Shown one piece after another: positions 47,257 to 53,663 of a stretch of 64,000 nucleotides of DNA. Every line of letters starts with the position of its first letter. Within the stretch, counting starts at the first letter, position 1. A model generated the notes under the pieces. That model was not told the origin of the DNA, ran no database searches, and saw nothing but the letters and a program-made list of their open reading frames with translations. The translations under genes were made by a program, and so were the position numbers. The stretch comes from a virus. The stretch covers positions 1 to 64,000 of the IMG/VR virus record IMGVR_UViG_3300044613_003770; one strand, written 5' to 3'.

Positions 47257-47301
47257 AACTTACACCTATCGGACCCCGTAGGGGTCGCGGCGGTGTAAGT
47301 T
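47257..47301. repeat. 45-bp double-hairpin repeat, copy R6
   Basis: Outer arms extended to ACACC/GGTGT; inner GACCCC-gta-GGGGTC; GCGGCGG in place of GCCGCGA. Flanked by an 18/19-nt direct repeat (47237-47255 and 47295-47313). Confidence 0.92.
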
Positions 47302-47321
47302 ATTCATTTTCAAGCGGTTAT

Positions 47322-47350
47322 GATCGCGCCCCCACCACAGAGGCGCGATC
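47322..47350. terminator. GC-rich hairpin terminator
   Basis: Perfect 9-bp GATCGCGCC/GGCGCGATC; T run on the plus-strand side. Follows the end of the minus-strand unit at 47369. Confidence 0.65.
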
Positions 47351-47368
47351 TTTTATCCACCCACAAAA

Positions 47369-47533
47369 TTATTCTTGCAATGCGTTTTTGAAGCACCCTG
47401 CCCAAGTCAACGCGAGGCAAAGCCAAAAAACAATAAAGTTTAGATCGTGTGGCACAATGTCATACACTCTCACAATCGAAAAAATTGCAATGTGTAAAGA
47501 AGAAAAGAAAAGACAAAGAGCGGCAGATTTCAT
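47369..47533 (-). CDS. 54-residue membrane protein
   Basis: Two spans (ALCLFFSSLHIAIFSIV and LNFIVFWLCLALTWAGCF). Last gene of the R6-R7 unit. Unknown. Confidence 0.6.
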   Translation of the reverse strand: MKSAALCLFFSSLHIAIFSIVRVYDIVPHDLNFIVFWLCLALTWAGCFKNALQE

Positions 47534-47594
47534 TTTTTTTTATTTTTAAGGTTGAAAGGTTGGGCCTTTTAGTGTGATGCCCAGCACCGATTTT

Positions 47595-47876
47595 TTATTG
47601 AGCGGCAAAGGTCTTTTCGATTTTCCCGCATTTGAAATGGCGGACGGCTTCGGGTTTGAAGCTGAACCAGCCTTGATTGTTTCGATTGATTGCAGAGAAG
47701 TATCCAGCCGCCTTCAATCCATCAGTTCCAGCAGAGCCAGTTCCTTTGATCAAACCAATGTATTTGTCCTTGGCGTTGATTTGACGAATCGTGCCATCCT
47801 TCTTTTCAAAGGTGATCGAAAAGAATTTTCCTTTCGTGGCGGCGATCAGTTGTGCGATTTCGTTTTGTGTGGTCAT
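47595..47876 (-). CDS. SH3-barrel-like small phage protein
   Basis: 93 residues; 'KFFSITFEKKDGTIRQINAK' matches the short phage SH3-like beta-barrel pattern ('FTKKDGTIR'). Function unknown. Confidence 0.65.
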   Translation of the reverse strand: MTTQNEIAQLIAATKGKFFSITFEKKDGTIRQINAKDKYIGLIKGTGSAGTDGLKAAGYFSAINRNNQGWFSFKPEAVRHFKCGKIEKTFAAQ

Positions 47877-47887
47877 GTTTTTGTTGG

Positions 47888-48022
47888 TTATTGTTTTGAG
47901 ATCATTTCCCGTTCCATCTCGTCGATTTCTTCGGGGGTCATGGTATCCTCGATTTCATGCGCGGCATGGAACATGGCGAGCAATTCAAGGGAATCAGCGT
48001 GGGCGAGTTGGTCAATGGACAT
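47888..48022 (-). CDS. 44-residue acidic helical protein
   Basis: 'MSIDQLAHADSLELLAMFHA' and 'TPEEIDEMEREMISKQ'. Own leaderless promoter. Confidence 0.62.
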   Translation of the reverse strand: MSIDQLAHADSLELLAMFHAAHEIEDTMTPEEIDEMEREMISKQ

Positions 48023-48028
48023 GAGAGA

Positions 48029-48056
48029 AAGTTAGTTGATTTTGAAAGAATAGCAA
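48029..48056 (-). promoter_or_regulatory. Leaderless promoter (minus strand)
   Basis: TTGCTA, 16 nt, TAACTT, 6 nt (TCTCTC) to ATG 48022. Confidence 0.72.
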
Positions 48057-48063
48057 GAAAAAA

Positions 48064-48258
48064 TTAACCGATTTTCAAATTTTCAACTCGGCTAGATGCA
48101 ACGGTATTGACATCGCCGCAGTATGGGTCGCGGTAAATGATGATGAACGCGCCGTCGAGAGTGTCGCGGTCGGTGACGCTTCCCGTCAAATTCATTCCGC
48201 AGTAGGTGAATTCAACAAGGGTATTTAAGCGGGGGCGGGTGGTGGTCGTGTTGGACAT
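48064..48258 (-). CDS. MSNTTTT-family small protein, copy 1
   Basis: 64 residues, paralogue of the gene at 49455: both read MSNTTTT-RPR-N, 'GSVTDR-TLDG-F-IIYRD'. Probably a small beta barrel. The N-terminal Thr run is encoded by an ACC-rich triplet tract. Confidence 0.72.
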   Translation of the reverse strand: MSNTTTTRPRLNTLVEFTYCGMNLTGSVTDRDTLDGAFIIIYRDPYCGDVNTVASSRVENLKIG

Positions 48259-48264
48259 GTAAGA

Positions 48265-48292
48265 AAGTTATCACAACTAACTCGAAACGCAA
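48265..48292 (-). promoter_or_regulatory. Leaderless promoter with upstream A/T tract
   Basis: TTGCGT, 16 nt, TAACTT, 6 nt to ATG 48258. Confidence 0.75.
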
Positions 48293-48403
48293 CAAAAAAA
48301 ACAAAAATCTTTTTCGCCCAGTTGCAATTTTTTTCTTGACAAATAGAATGGGGGGGCTATTGGGGGGGCTGAAGGGAAGATTCATAACTCATTGAAAATC
48401 AAA

Positions 48404-48448
48404 AACTTACACCCATCGGACCCCTTCGGGGTCGCCGCGATGTAAGTT
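48404..48448. repeat. 45-bp double-hairpin repeat, copy R7
   Basis: Outer AACTTAC/GTAAGTT, middle ATCG/CGAT, inner GACCCC-ttc-GGGGTC. Confidence 0.92.
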
Positions 48449-48467
48449 TCACGGCAACCCCTCACCA

Positions 48468-48548
48468 CTACATTTGCGCCGATATTATGGCAACCACAAG
48501 CCAAATCGCGGCATTTATTCCAATCAAAATTCCAAGTATTTCTTTCAT
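48468..48548 (-). CDS. 26-residue membrane peptide
   Basis: MKEILGILIGINAAIWLVVA plus IISAQM: a single span with almost no soluble part. Starts 4 nt after the stop of the 45-residue gene, in the same unit (R7-R8). Confidence 0.5.
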   Translation of the reverse strand: MKEILGILIGINAAIWLVVAIISAQM

Positions 48549-48552
48549 GTTT

Positions 48553-48690
48553 TTATCCTTCCTTTTCGATGTGTTCAAGATACTCCGCGAACGCGAGTTC
48601 GGCGGCTTCCGCGAGGACGGCATCACGCTCCTCGATGGAAATTTCACTGGCAAAGTAGGTGGCGGCGGCGGTAGTGAGGTCGTTGGACAT
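48553..48690 (-). CDS. 45-residue Ala/Glu-rich helical protein
   Basis: 'MSNDLTTAAATYFASEISIE' then 'RDAVLAEAAELAFAEYLEHI'. Composition resembles the N-terminus of the 46880 protein. Excellent leaderless promoter. Confidence 0.68.
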   Translation of the reverse strand: MSNDLTTAAATYFASEISIEERDAVLAEAAELAFAEYLEHIEKEG

Positions 48691-48696
48691 GCAAGA

Positions 48697-48724
48697 AAGT
48701 TAGCATGGGATTCAGATAACGCAA
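48697..48724 (-). promoter_or_regulatory. Leaderless promoter with upstream A/T tract
   Basis: TTGCGT, 16 nt, TAACTT, 6 nt to ATG 48690. Confidence 0.75.
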
Positions 48725-48796
48725 CAAAAAAGTGTTTTTTATTTATTTTTTTTTGTGTGTTTTTTCTTTACTTTTTGCAATTCGTTGAGCGTAAGA

Positions 48797-48841
48797 AACT
48801 TACAGCTATCGGACCCCGTAGGGGTCGCGGCGGTGTAAGTT
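48797..48841. repeat. 45-bp double-hairpin repeat, copy R8
   Basis: Inner GACCCC-gta-GGGGTC and the GCGGCGGTG right half as in R6; left half ACAGCTATCG. Confidence 0.92.
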
Positions 48842-48857
48842 TTTGATTTCCAATGAC

Positions 48858-48968
48858 TTACAACGGCAGCGGCAATGTAGTTATGCTATGCACTATGTGC
48901 CATACTACTACAAGCGTAGTAGTAAAGCACACAGCGTTTGCAATGATGTCTTGTAGTTCTTCACTCAT
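48858..48968 (-). CDS. 36-residue membrane peptide
   Basis: 'MSEELQDIIANAVCFTTTLV' followed by VVWHIVHSI: one span. ATGA overlap with the upstream 75-residue gene. Confidence 0.5.
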   Translation of the reverse strand: MSEELQDIIANAVCFTTTLVVVWHIVHSITTLPLPL

Positions 48969-49192
48969 ACAGACAAGTCGCAGTCTTCTTCTAGAAATTC
49001 CATTGCGGCTTCTTGTGCGTAGTCAAGTAGCTCACTCATGGGAGTCATGCTGTCTGCTTCTTCTATCATCTCTTCCAATGTGTCCACGTGATCACATAGA
49101 AGAGCGGTATCAGGTAGATCATCGAGTGACAAGCCTGTGATGGCGTAGACTTGTGCGTTGATCATCTTTCGTGCTTTGTTTCGTGCGCTCAT
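48965..49192 (-). CDS. 75-residue acidic protein
   Basis: 'MSARNKARKMINAQVYAITG' basic start, then 'LSDLPDTALL'-like acidic helices ending 'FLEEDCDLSV'. No clear promoter seen directly upstream. Confidence 0.6.
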   Translation of the reverse strand: MSARNKARKMINAQVYAITGLSLDDLPDTALLCDHVDTLEEMIEEADSMTPMSELLDYAQEAAMEFLEEDCDLSV

Positions 49193-49254
49193 GGTGTGTG
49201 TGTTGTTATTGGTTGATTGGTGTAGTGTCTTTCATATTATTATGCTTGTGTGTG

Positions 49255-49434
49255 TTAGTTATGCTTAACATAGGATTGAAGATGTGCAAGCGCATACATA
49301 GTCGCGCCAAAGGTTAAAAAACATATAGCGTCGAACACTTCGCTTCGTCCTCCGTAGATACAGAAGGCGCAAAGGCTAAAGACAGGCGACATGGTGATGA
49401 TGGCAGAGCCAAGGATTGTGATGATGTGTTTCAT
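49255..49434 (-). CDS. 59-residue two-span membrane protein
   Basis: Spans 'IITILGSAIITMSPVFSLCA' and 'AICFLTFGATMYALAHL'. In the unit headed by the 49455 gene. Confidence 0.6.
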   Translation of the reverse strand: MKHIITILGSAIITMSPVFSLCAFCIYGGRSEVFDAICFLTFGATMYALAHLQSYVKHN

Positions 49435-49454
49435 TTTTTTTCTATGTGTTATGT

Positions 49455-49649
49455 TTACCAGACTTTGATGATTTCAATTTGATTCGAACCGATAAAAGCG
49501 ATGTCGTTGCAAAGATCGCGATAGATGATGACAAAGCCGCCGTCGAGCGTGTTCCTATCGGTGACGCTACCGCAGAAGCGACGACCTTCATAGCGAAAGT
49601 CTACAGTAGAGTTAATGCGTGGGCGGGTGGTGGTAGTTGTGTTGGACAT
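49455..49649 (-). CDS. MSNTTTT-family small protein, copy 2
   Basis: 64 residues, same length and pattern as the gene at 48064; the two differ at many positions, so the duplication is not recent. N-terminal Thr run has five residues instead of four. Confidence 0.72.
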   Translation of the reverse strand: MSNTTTTTRPRINSTVDFRYEGRRFCGSVTDRNTLDGGFVIIYRDLCNDIAFIGSNQIEIIKVW

Positions 49650-49655
49650 GGGAGA

Positions 49656-49683
49656 AAGTTAGCAGATGAGAGAGGGAACACAA
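49656..49683 (-). promoter_or_regulatory. Leaderless promoter with upstream A/T tract
   Basis: TTGTGT, 16 nt, TAACTT, 6 nt (TCTCCC) to ATG 49649. Confidence 0.74.
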
Positions 49684-49762
49684 GAAAAAAATCATTTATT
49701 TTTTTTTACGAAACTGCAATTTTTTTCTTGACAAATAGATATGCGGGGGGGTTTGGGGGGGC

Positions 49763-49830
49763 GCAAATAGCAAATGAATAAATAGCAAATTATCAAATAG
49801 CAAATAGCAAATGAATAAATAGTAAATAGA
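49763..49830. repeat. GCAAATA iteron-like run
   Basis: At least five CAAATAG/CAAATGAATAAATAG units in ~70 nt. Intergenic. Confidence 0.7.
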
Positions 49831-49842
49831 TTAGCGATTGGG

Positions 49843-49947
49843 TAATGATTAGCGTGGCGGTAATCATTAGCGTGGCAGTCATGTATTCGCGTGGAATCCT
49901 TAGTGTGGAGGTAATCATTAGCGTGGAACAAATCATTAGCGTGGAAC
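49843..49947. repeat. Six tandem ~18-bp repeats (AATCATTAGCGTGG)
   Basis: Units start at 49843, 49861, 49879, 49897 (15 bp), 49912 and 49930, consensus TAATCATTAGCGTGGMAS. No supported gene covers them; one minus-strand frame would give 6-residue HANDYF-like repeats but has no promoter. Confidence 0.75.
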
Positions 49948-50003
49948 ATAGGTTTCGGGGGTGGCGGTCGCGTAAGTTTTCGGGGTGGGTCTGGGCATAA
50001 GTT

Positions 50004-50028
50004 GGGCGGGGTGGTTTCCCACCCCGCC
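50004..50028 (-). terminator. Terminator-like hairpin
   Basis: GGCGGGGTGG-tttc-CCACCCCGCC, just past the end of the 50039 gene on the minus strand. Confidence 0.6.
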
Positions 50029-50038
50029 TTGCCTTGGG

Positions 50039-50236
50039 TCATGCCTTGCGCCACGAGCGCAAGACTTGCGCCGCATAGTCGCGGGGGACATTAAAACTCT
50101 TCCCGTCTTTGTAAATGCCCGCGCCATTGGGAGTCATGACATAGTTTCGGATCGTGAAGAGGTGGAAATTTCCACAAGGGGAAAAATGGGAGTTCGTGCG
50201 AAAATTGCCTTTTCTGAGATAGCTTTTGATTTTCAT
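50039..50236 (-). CDS. Small basic protein
   Basis: 65 residues; 'FTIRNYVMTPNGAGIYKDGK' and 'VPRDYAAQVLRSWRKA'. The C-terminal part looks conserved-domain-like; ATG 50137 is an alternative start. Confidence 0.6.
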   Translation of the reverse strand: MKIKSYLRKGNFRTNSHFSPCGNFHLFTIRNYVMTPNGAGIYKDGKSFNVPRDYAAQVLRSWRKA

Positions 50237-50257
50237 GAGTCTGATTTTTTAAGGTTG

Positions 50258-50281
50258 GCAGGGCCGCCCTTGCGGCCCTGC
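50258..50281 (-). terminator. Strong GC hairpin terminator
   Basis: Perfect 10-bp GCAGGGCCGC/GCGGCCCTGC with a 4-nt loop, followed on the minus strand by an A/T stretch, after the 50292 gene. Confidence 0.7.
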
Positions 50282-50291
50282 TTGTCGTGGT

Positions 50292-50636
50292 TTAGCCCTT
50301 GGCGATACCTTGCCAAGTGGCGCGGGTTGCGGTTTGTCCTTCAACCCTCCCAAGAGCGGCGGCCTTGCAAAGGGTCTGGAATTTTTCGACCGCTTTTTTT
50401 TCAGCGGCGGACATAAAGGAAAGGGCGGATTCCTTGTCAGCATTGGAAACACTCGCGCTTGCCTTCGTGGTGATTTCCTCGCCGACGATTTCCAGCGCAA
50501 GCGTGAAGCTGTAGGCGTGACCATCGGGACTTGCTCCCATAGCGAGAGCGATTTCGCCAATGGTGGATGTTCCTTTGATGGGAAGCGCGATCTTGCTCGC
50601 GCTGGGCTTCGTGGTGGTGGTGGTGGTGGTGGTCAT
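50292..50636 (-). CDS. Unknown protein with a poly-Thr start
   Basis: 114 residues. M followed by eight Thr encoded by a pure (ACC/ACG-type) triplet tract, then a globular domain: 'STIGEIALAMGASPDGHAYS', 'KASASVSNADKESALSFMSA'. GC-rich codons. Role unknown. First gene of the island on the minus strand. Confidence 0.68.
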   Translation of the reverse strand: MTTTTTTTTKPSASKIALPIKGTSTIGEIALAMGASPDGHAYSFTLALEIVGEEITTKASASVSNADKESALSFMSAAEKKAVEKFQTLCKAAALGRVEGQTATRATWQGIAKG

Positions 50637-50909
50637 GTGATGGAGTCGCTCGCGGCGACAAAGGAAAGATGCCACAAGCGGGAAAAATTGAAAGATTTTT
50701 CTTCGATTTTCTGAAAAAAGTTTTTTCAACGAAATGCGAAATTTTCTTGACAGCCTCCCCCCATTTCTCGGAAAAATTGCAAACGAACATCGCAGCCATC
50801 GGGGGGGGGACACTTTTTTCAATCTCCCCTAAAAATTACAATATTAGTATTTTCGTTGGCCTCAAAAAAAATCCGCCACTTAATTTCAAAAAACCTAATA
50901 AAATATTTA
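50637..50909. other. Island/late-region boundary, no gene seen
   Basis: About 270 nt. Left half is GC-rich with long A/T tracts like the other UP-type promoter regions; base composition switches sharply to AT-rich after ~50820. No ORF supported. Confidence 0.5.
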
Positions 50910-50918
50910 GTGTAATCA
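50910..50918 (+). promoter_or_regulatory. Late-type motif GTGTAATCA
   Basis: Ends 6 nt before ATG 50925; first late-region promoter after the island. Confidence 0.5.
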
Positions 50919-50924
50919 TTAAGT

Positions 50925-51788
50925 ATGATATATAGAGATTTACCTATTTTTGTTGGCACAGCAAATCAAAATCCAAATACAATAAATAATAACTATTATT
51001 TGATGGCATCTCAGGTATCTATAGATATGTCCGCTGGCGGTCAAGCCAAAAGAAAAATAAATCAATCAATAAATCAATCCGACCAATTTACTCATCCAAA
51101 CCCTTTAGTTTGCAGAGTTAGCTTTCAATCTTATATACCAGGAAGTGATATAGAAGGATTTGTAATACCAGATTTATCATGGGCCGCGAAAATAATATTC
51201 ACTCAGGCTACTGGAGATAATTATCATGCAATAAAAATTGGAGAAAGTATTTTTGATAAATGCTACTTAAGTAATTATACAGTAAGCATAGATCCTTTTA
51301 GACCTGTCCAGCTTACAGCTGAGTTTATATGTAATGATCCACCGACTGGGTATGGCATATCAGAAAAAATCAATGGTGTAGATTCTTTCGTCGGTTCTAT
51401 AAGTTTTGCTGATAATATTATTCATGGTCATACATGCAATGTAATTGGGGCTAATAATATAGTTAGTGAAATTCAATCCTCAATCAAATATCAAGTAACA
51501 TGCAATAGAACGCCAGTATATGGCATTGGTTCAATTATGCCATCATCAATGATTTTAGATGAAATAGAAAGACAAATGGATATAAGTTCTACTGATATAT
51601 CATCAATAATTAATCAAGAAGGCGCGAAATTAACTTCTCCAGTTACTGTGGCGTTAAAACATAGCAACAGTTCAATTACTGCTTATTTAAATATGAATGC
51701 AGGATCAAAAATATTGTCCCAAAAAATACAAATGCAAGAAGGAGATTCTTTGATGACTGAAGTATCAATTAAAGAGTTTTTAGTGTAA
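50925..51788 (+). CDS. Probable virion protein, unknown
   Basis: 287 residues, beta-rich and low in charge. 'DLPIFVGTANQNPNTI', 'GGQAKRKINQSINQSDQFTH', 'LQLTAEFICNDPPTGYG'-type segments; a tail-tube or neck role would fit but is not shown. Heads the late head-gene block with a late-type promoter. Confidence 0.65.
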   Translation: MIYRDLPIFVGTANQNPNTINNNYYLMASQVSIDMSAGGQAKRKINQSINQSDQFTHPNPLVCRVSFQSYIPGSDIEGFVIPDLSWAAKIIFTQATGDNYHAIKIGESIFDKCYLSNYTVSIDPFRPVQLTAEFICNDPPTGYGISEKINGVDSFVGSISFADNIIHGHTCNVIGANNIVSEIQSSIKYQVTCNRTPVYGIGSIMPSSMILDEIERQMDISSTDISSIINQEGAKLTSPVTVALKHSNSSITAYLNMNAGSKILSQKIQMQEGDSLMTEVSIKEFLV

Positions 51789-51791
51789 ATA
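51783..51791 (+). promoter_or_regulatory. Late-type motif GTGTAAATA before phoH
   Basis: Exact GTGTAAATA including the previous stop codon; 8 nt to ATG 51800. Confidence 0.5.
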
Positions 51792-51799
51792 AATACAAC

Positions 51800-52516
51800 A
51801 TGGCTCGCAAGAAAAATGAGAGGGAGACGGGTTCATTGGAGATTCAACCAGCCTTTGAACGAACAATAAAATTCAAATCAAGAAAATTCAAATTCACACC
51901 AAAACAAAAAATCTTTTTAGATATTTTACTTGATGAAGAAACAAAAATAATATTTTGCTCTGGGCCAGCAGGTTCTAGTAAAACTTATATGTCGCTTTAT
52001 GGGTGTTTGCAGTTAATGCAAGCAGACCCCGAAAAAGATTTATTATATATCAGAAGTATTGCTGAAAGTGCAGATAAAGGATTAGGAGCGCTTCCTGGCG
52101 ATATAGCTGAAAAATTTGATCCATTTTTAATGCCCTTATATGATAAACTTGAAGAAATTATACATGAGGGTGATGCGGCGTTTTTAAAAGCAAATGGAAG
52201 AATTGGCGCGGCTCCAATTAATTTTTTAAGAGGTGCAAGTTGGCAAAATAAATTGATTGTTGCTGATGAAGCTCAAAACTTCACTTTAAAAGAATTAACC
52301 ACATTGATTACTAGAATTGGAGAAAATACAAAAATAATTATCTGCGGCGACTTCATGCAAAGCGATATTATAAAAAGCGGCTTCGGCCATATGTTTAATT
52401 TATTTGATGACGACGAATCATCAAGTAATGGTATACGTTCATTTAAATTTAATGAATCAGATATCGTAAGAAGTGAAATTTTAAAATTTATTATCGCCCG
52501 ACTTAGTAAACAATAA
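51800..52516 (+). CDS. phoH: PhoH-like ATPase
   Basis: 238 residues. Walker A 'CSGPAGSSKTYMSL' (~52-65, GxxGSSKT), 'LLYIRSIAESADKGLGALPG', Walker B 'KLIVADEAQNFTLKELTTLI' (~151-170) and 'IIICGDFMQSD'. Matches PhoH of T4-like phages; role in phage biology unknown (RNA or phosphate metabolism proposed for homologues). Confidence 0.9.
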   Translation: MARKKNERETGSLEIQPAFERTIKFKSRKFKFTPKQKIFLDILLDEETKIIFCSGPAGSSKTYMSLYGCLQLMQADPEKDLLYIRSIAESADKGLGALPGDIAEKFDPFLMPLYDKLEEIIHEGDAAFLKANGRIGAAPINFLRGASWQNKLIVADEAQNFTLKELTTLITRIGENTKIIICGDFMQSDIIKSGFGHMFNLFDDDESSSNGIRSFKFNESDIVRSEILKFIIARLSKQ

Positions 52517-52628
52517 AAGTGTAATTATATAAAACAGATAATCTTACGCTCAACTGCGAAAAGTTAATAAAAAATCAACAAGATGCACTGTTTTTGTCTT
52601 TAAAATTAGAAAAAAATAAAAAAATACT

Positions 52629-52644
52629 TATAAATAATAAGTAT
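52629..52644 (+). promoter_or_regulatory. T4-type late octamer inside a palindrome
   Basis: TATAAATA at 52629-52636, 6 nt before ATG 52643. It lies in a perfect inverted repeat ATACTTAT-aaata-ATAAGTAT (52624-52644), so an operator may overlap the promoter. Confidence 0.6.
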
Positions 52645-52978
52645 GAATCACATATTTTGCTCTAACTGCGGGAACAAGATACAATATAATTTAGCAAAAC
52701 CAAACTTTTGTACAAAGTGTGGTAATTCACTATCGTCTCTAACCGCTTCGAGCCAAGTGGTTGAAAAAAAAGTTGTGCCAAAATTGGATATTGATCTTGA
52801 AGAAGATGAAACCGATATCGATGATATACCGAACTTAAGAAAAATCGCAGTTGAAATTGAAAATTTTTCTGAAAATTCATCGTTCACATTAGGAAATTTA
52901 TTTGGCACTCCAACCCAAGCATTCAAAGGGCGTAAAAACCGTTCTGTAGATGAATTTATTGATGAAAAGAAAGCCTAA
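52643..52978 (+). CDS. Zinc-ribbon protein
   Basis: 111 residues. N-terminal zinc ribbon 'FCSNCGNKIQYNLAKPNFCT' with CxxC twice (~6-27); acidic linker; 'NLFGTPTQAFKGRKNRSVDEF' end. Located directly before the sigma-like gene and overlapping it by 17 nt; a transcription co-factor is possible. Confidence 0.7.
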   Translation: MNHIFCSNCGNKIQYNLAKPNFCTKCGNSLSSLTASSQVVEKKVVPKLDIDLEEDETDIDDIPNLRKIAVEIENFSENSSFTLGNLFGTPTQAFKGRKNRSVDEFIDEKKA

Positions 52979-53663
52979 ATATAAATTTGAGGATTTTTCT
53001 GAAATCATAGATTCTTCAATCAAAAGACAAAGAGCAAAATGGCAGTTAAATGCCATTAACTGGTTTGATTTTGATGATGTAGAACAGATAATTAAGGTCC
53101 ATATTCATAAAAAATGGCATATGTGGGATCAAGAACGCCCATTAGAGCCATGGATAGGTAGGATCATCTCTAATCAGATTAGAAATTTAATTAGAAATCA
53201 TTATGGTAATTATATAAAGCCATGTAATGGTTGTCAATTTAGTCTTGATGATGATAAATGCTCCATAACTGCAAGTAATTTGCAAGACTCACAATGCAAA
53301 TTATACGAAAAATGGGAAAGTCAAAAAAAAGCTGGATTAGAGCTTAAAACTACACTTTCTATAGAAAATCATATGAGCGAAGTTTGTTCTAAGCCAGATG
53401 ATGATTTTTGTTATGAATCTTCTGTAGAGAAATTAAATCAATATATGAAAAAAGAGCTAAATCCAATTCATTATAAAGCTTATAAGATGTTATTTTTCGA
53501 AGATTGCAATGAAGAAGATGTGGCAAAATTTATGGGATACAAAACTAATGAAAAAAAACGAAAAGCTGGTTATCGCCAAGTCAAAAATCTTAAAAAAACA
53601 TTTCAAGCCAAGGCCGAGGAAATAATTAAAAAATTTGATATCATTATTCATGAACCTAACTAA
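52962..53663 (+). CDS. Sigma-factor-like protein, candidate late sigma
   Basis: 233 residues from ATG 52962. Residues ~25-80 resemble sigma70 region 2: 'FDFDDVEQIIKVHIHKKWHM', 'PLEPWIGRIISNQIRNLIRN', the D-D-V-Q / W-x-x-x-I-x-x-N pattern. A Cys pair (CNGC) and a helical C-terminal part 'NEEDVAKFMGYKTNEKKRKA' resembling region 4/HTH follow. Functional equivalent of T4 gp55 is inferred from this plus the TATAAATA/GTGTAAATA motifs in the window. Confidence 0.7.
   Translation: MKRKPKYKFEDFSEIIDSSIKRQRAKWQLNAINWFDFDDVEQIIKVHIHKKWHMWDQERPLEPWIGRIISNQIRNLIRNHYGNYIKPCNGCQFSLDDDKCSITASNLQDSQCKLYEKWESQKKAGLELKTTLSIENHMSEVCSKPDDDFCYESSVEKLNQYMKKELNPIHYKAYKMLFFEDCNEEDVAKFMGYKTNEKKRKAGYRQVKNLKKTFQAKAEEIIKKFDIIIHEPN

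Noticed and set aside
40930-48841. Integron attC array
   Set aside because: Repeats separate cassette-like units, but the ends do not match the attC core sites (RYYYAAC...GTTRRRY), both arms are perfect rather than bulged, and no integrase is present.
40930-48841. CRISPR array
   Set aside because: Repeats are 0.4-2.8 kb apart with genes between them; no regular spacers and no cas genes.
49692-50054. 120-residue minus-strand ORF with HANDY-type repeats
   Set aside because: Its repeats are only the translation of the 18-bp tandem repeats and iteron run; no promoter of the local type and low-complexity product.
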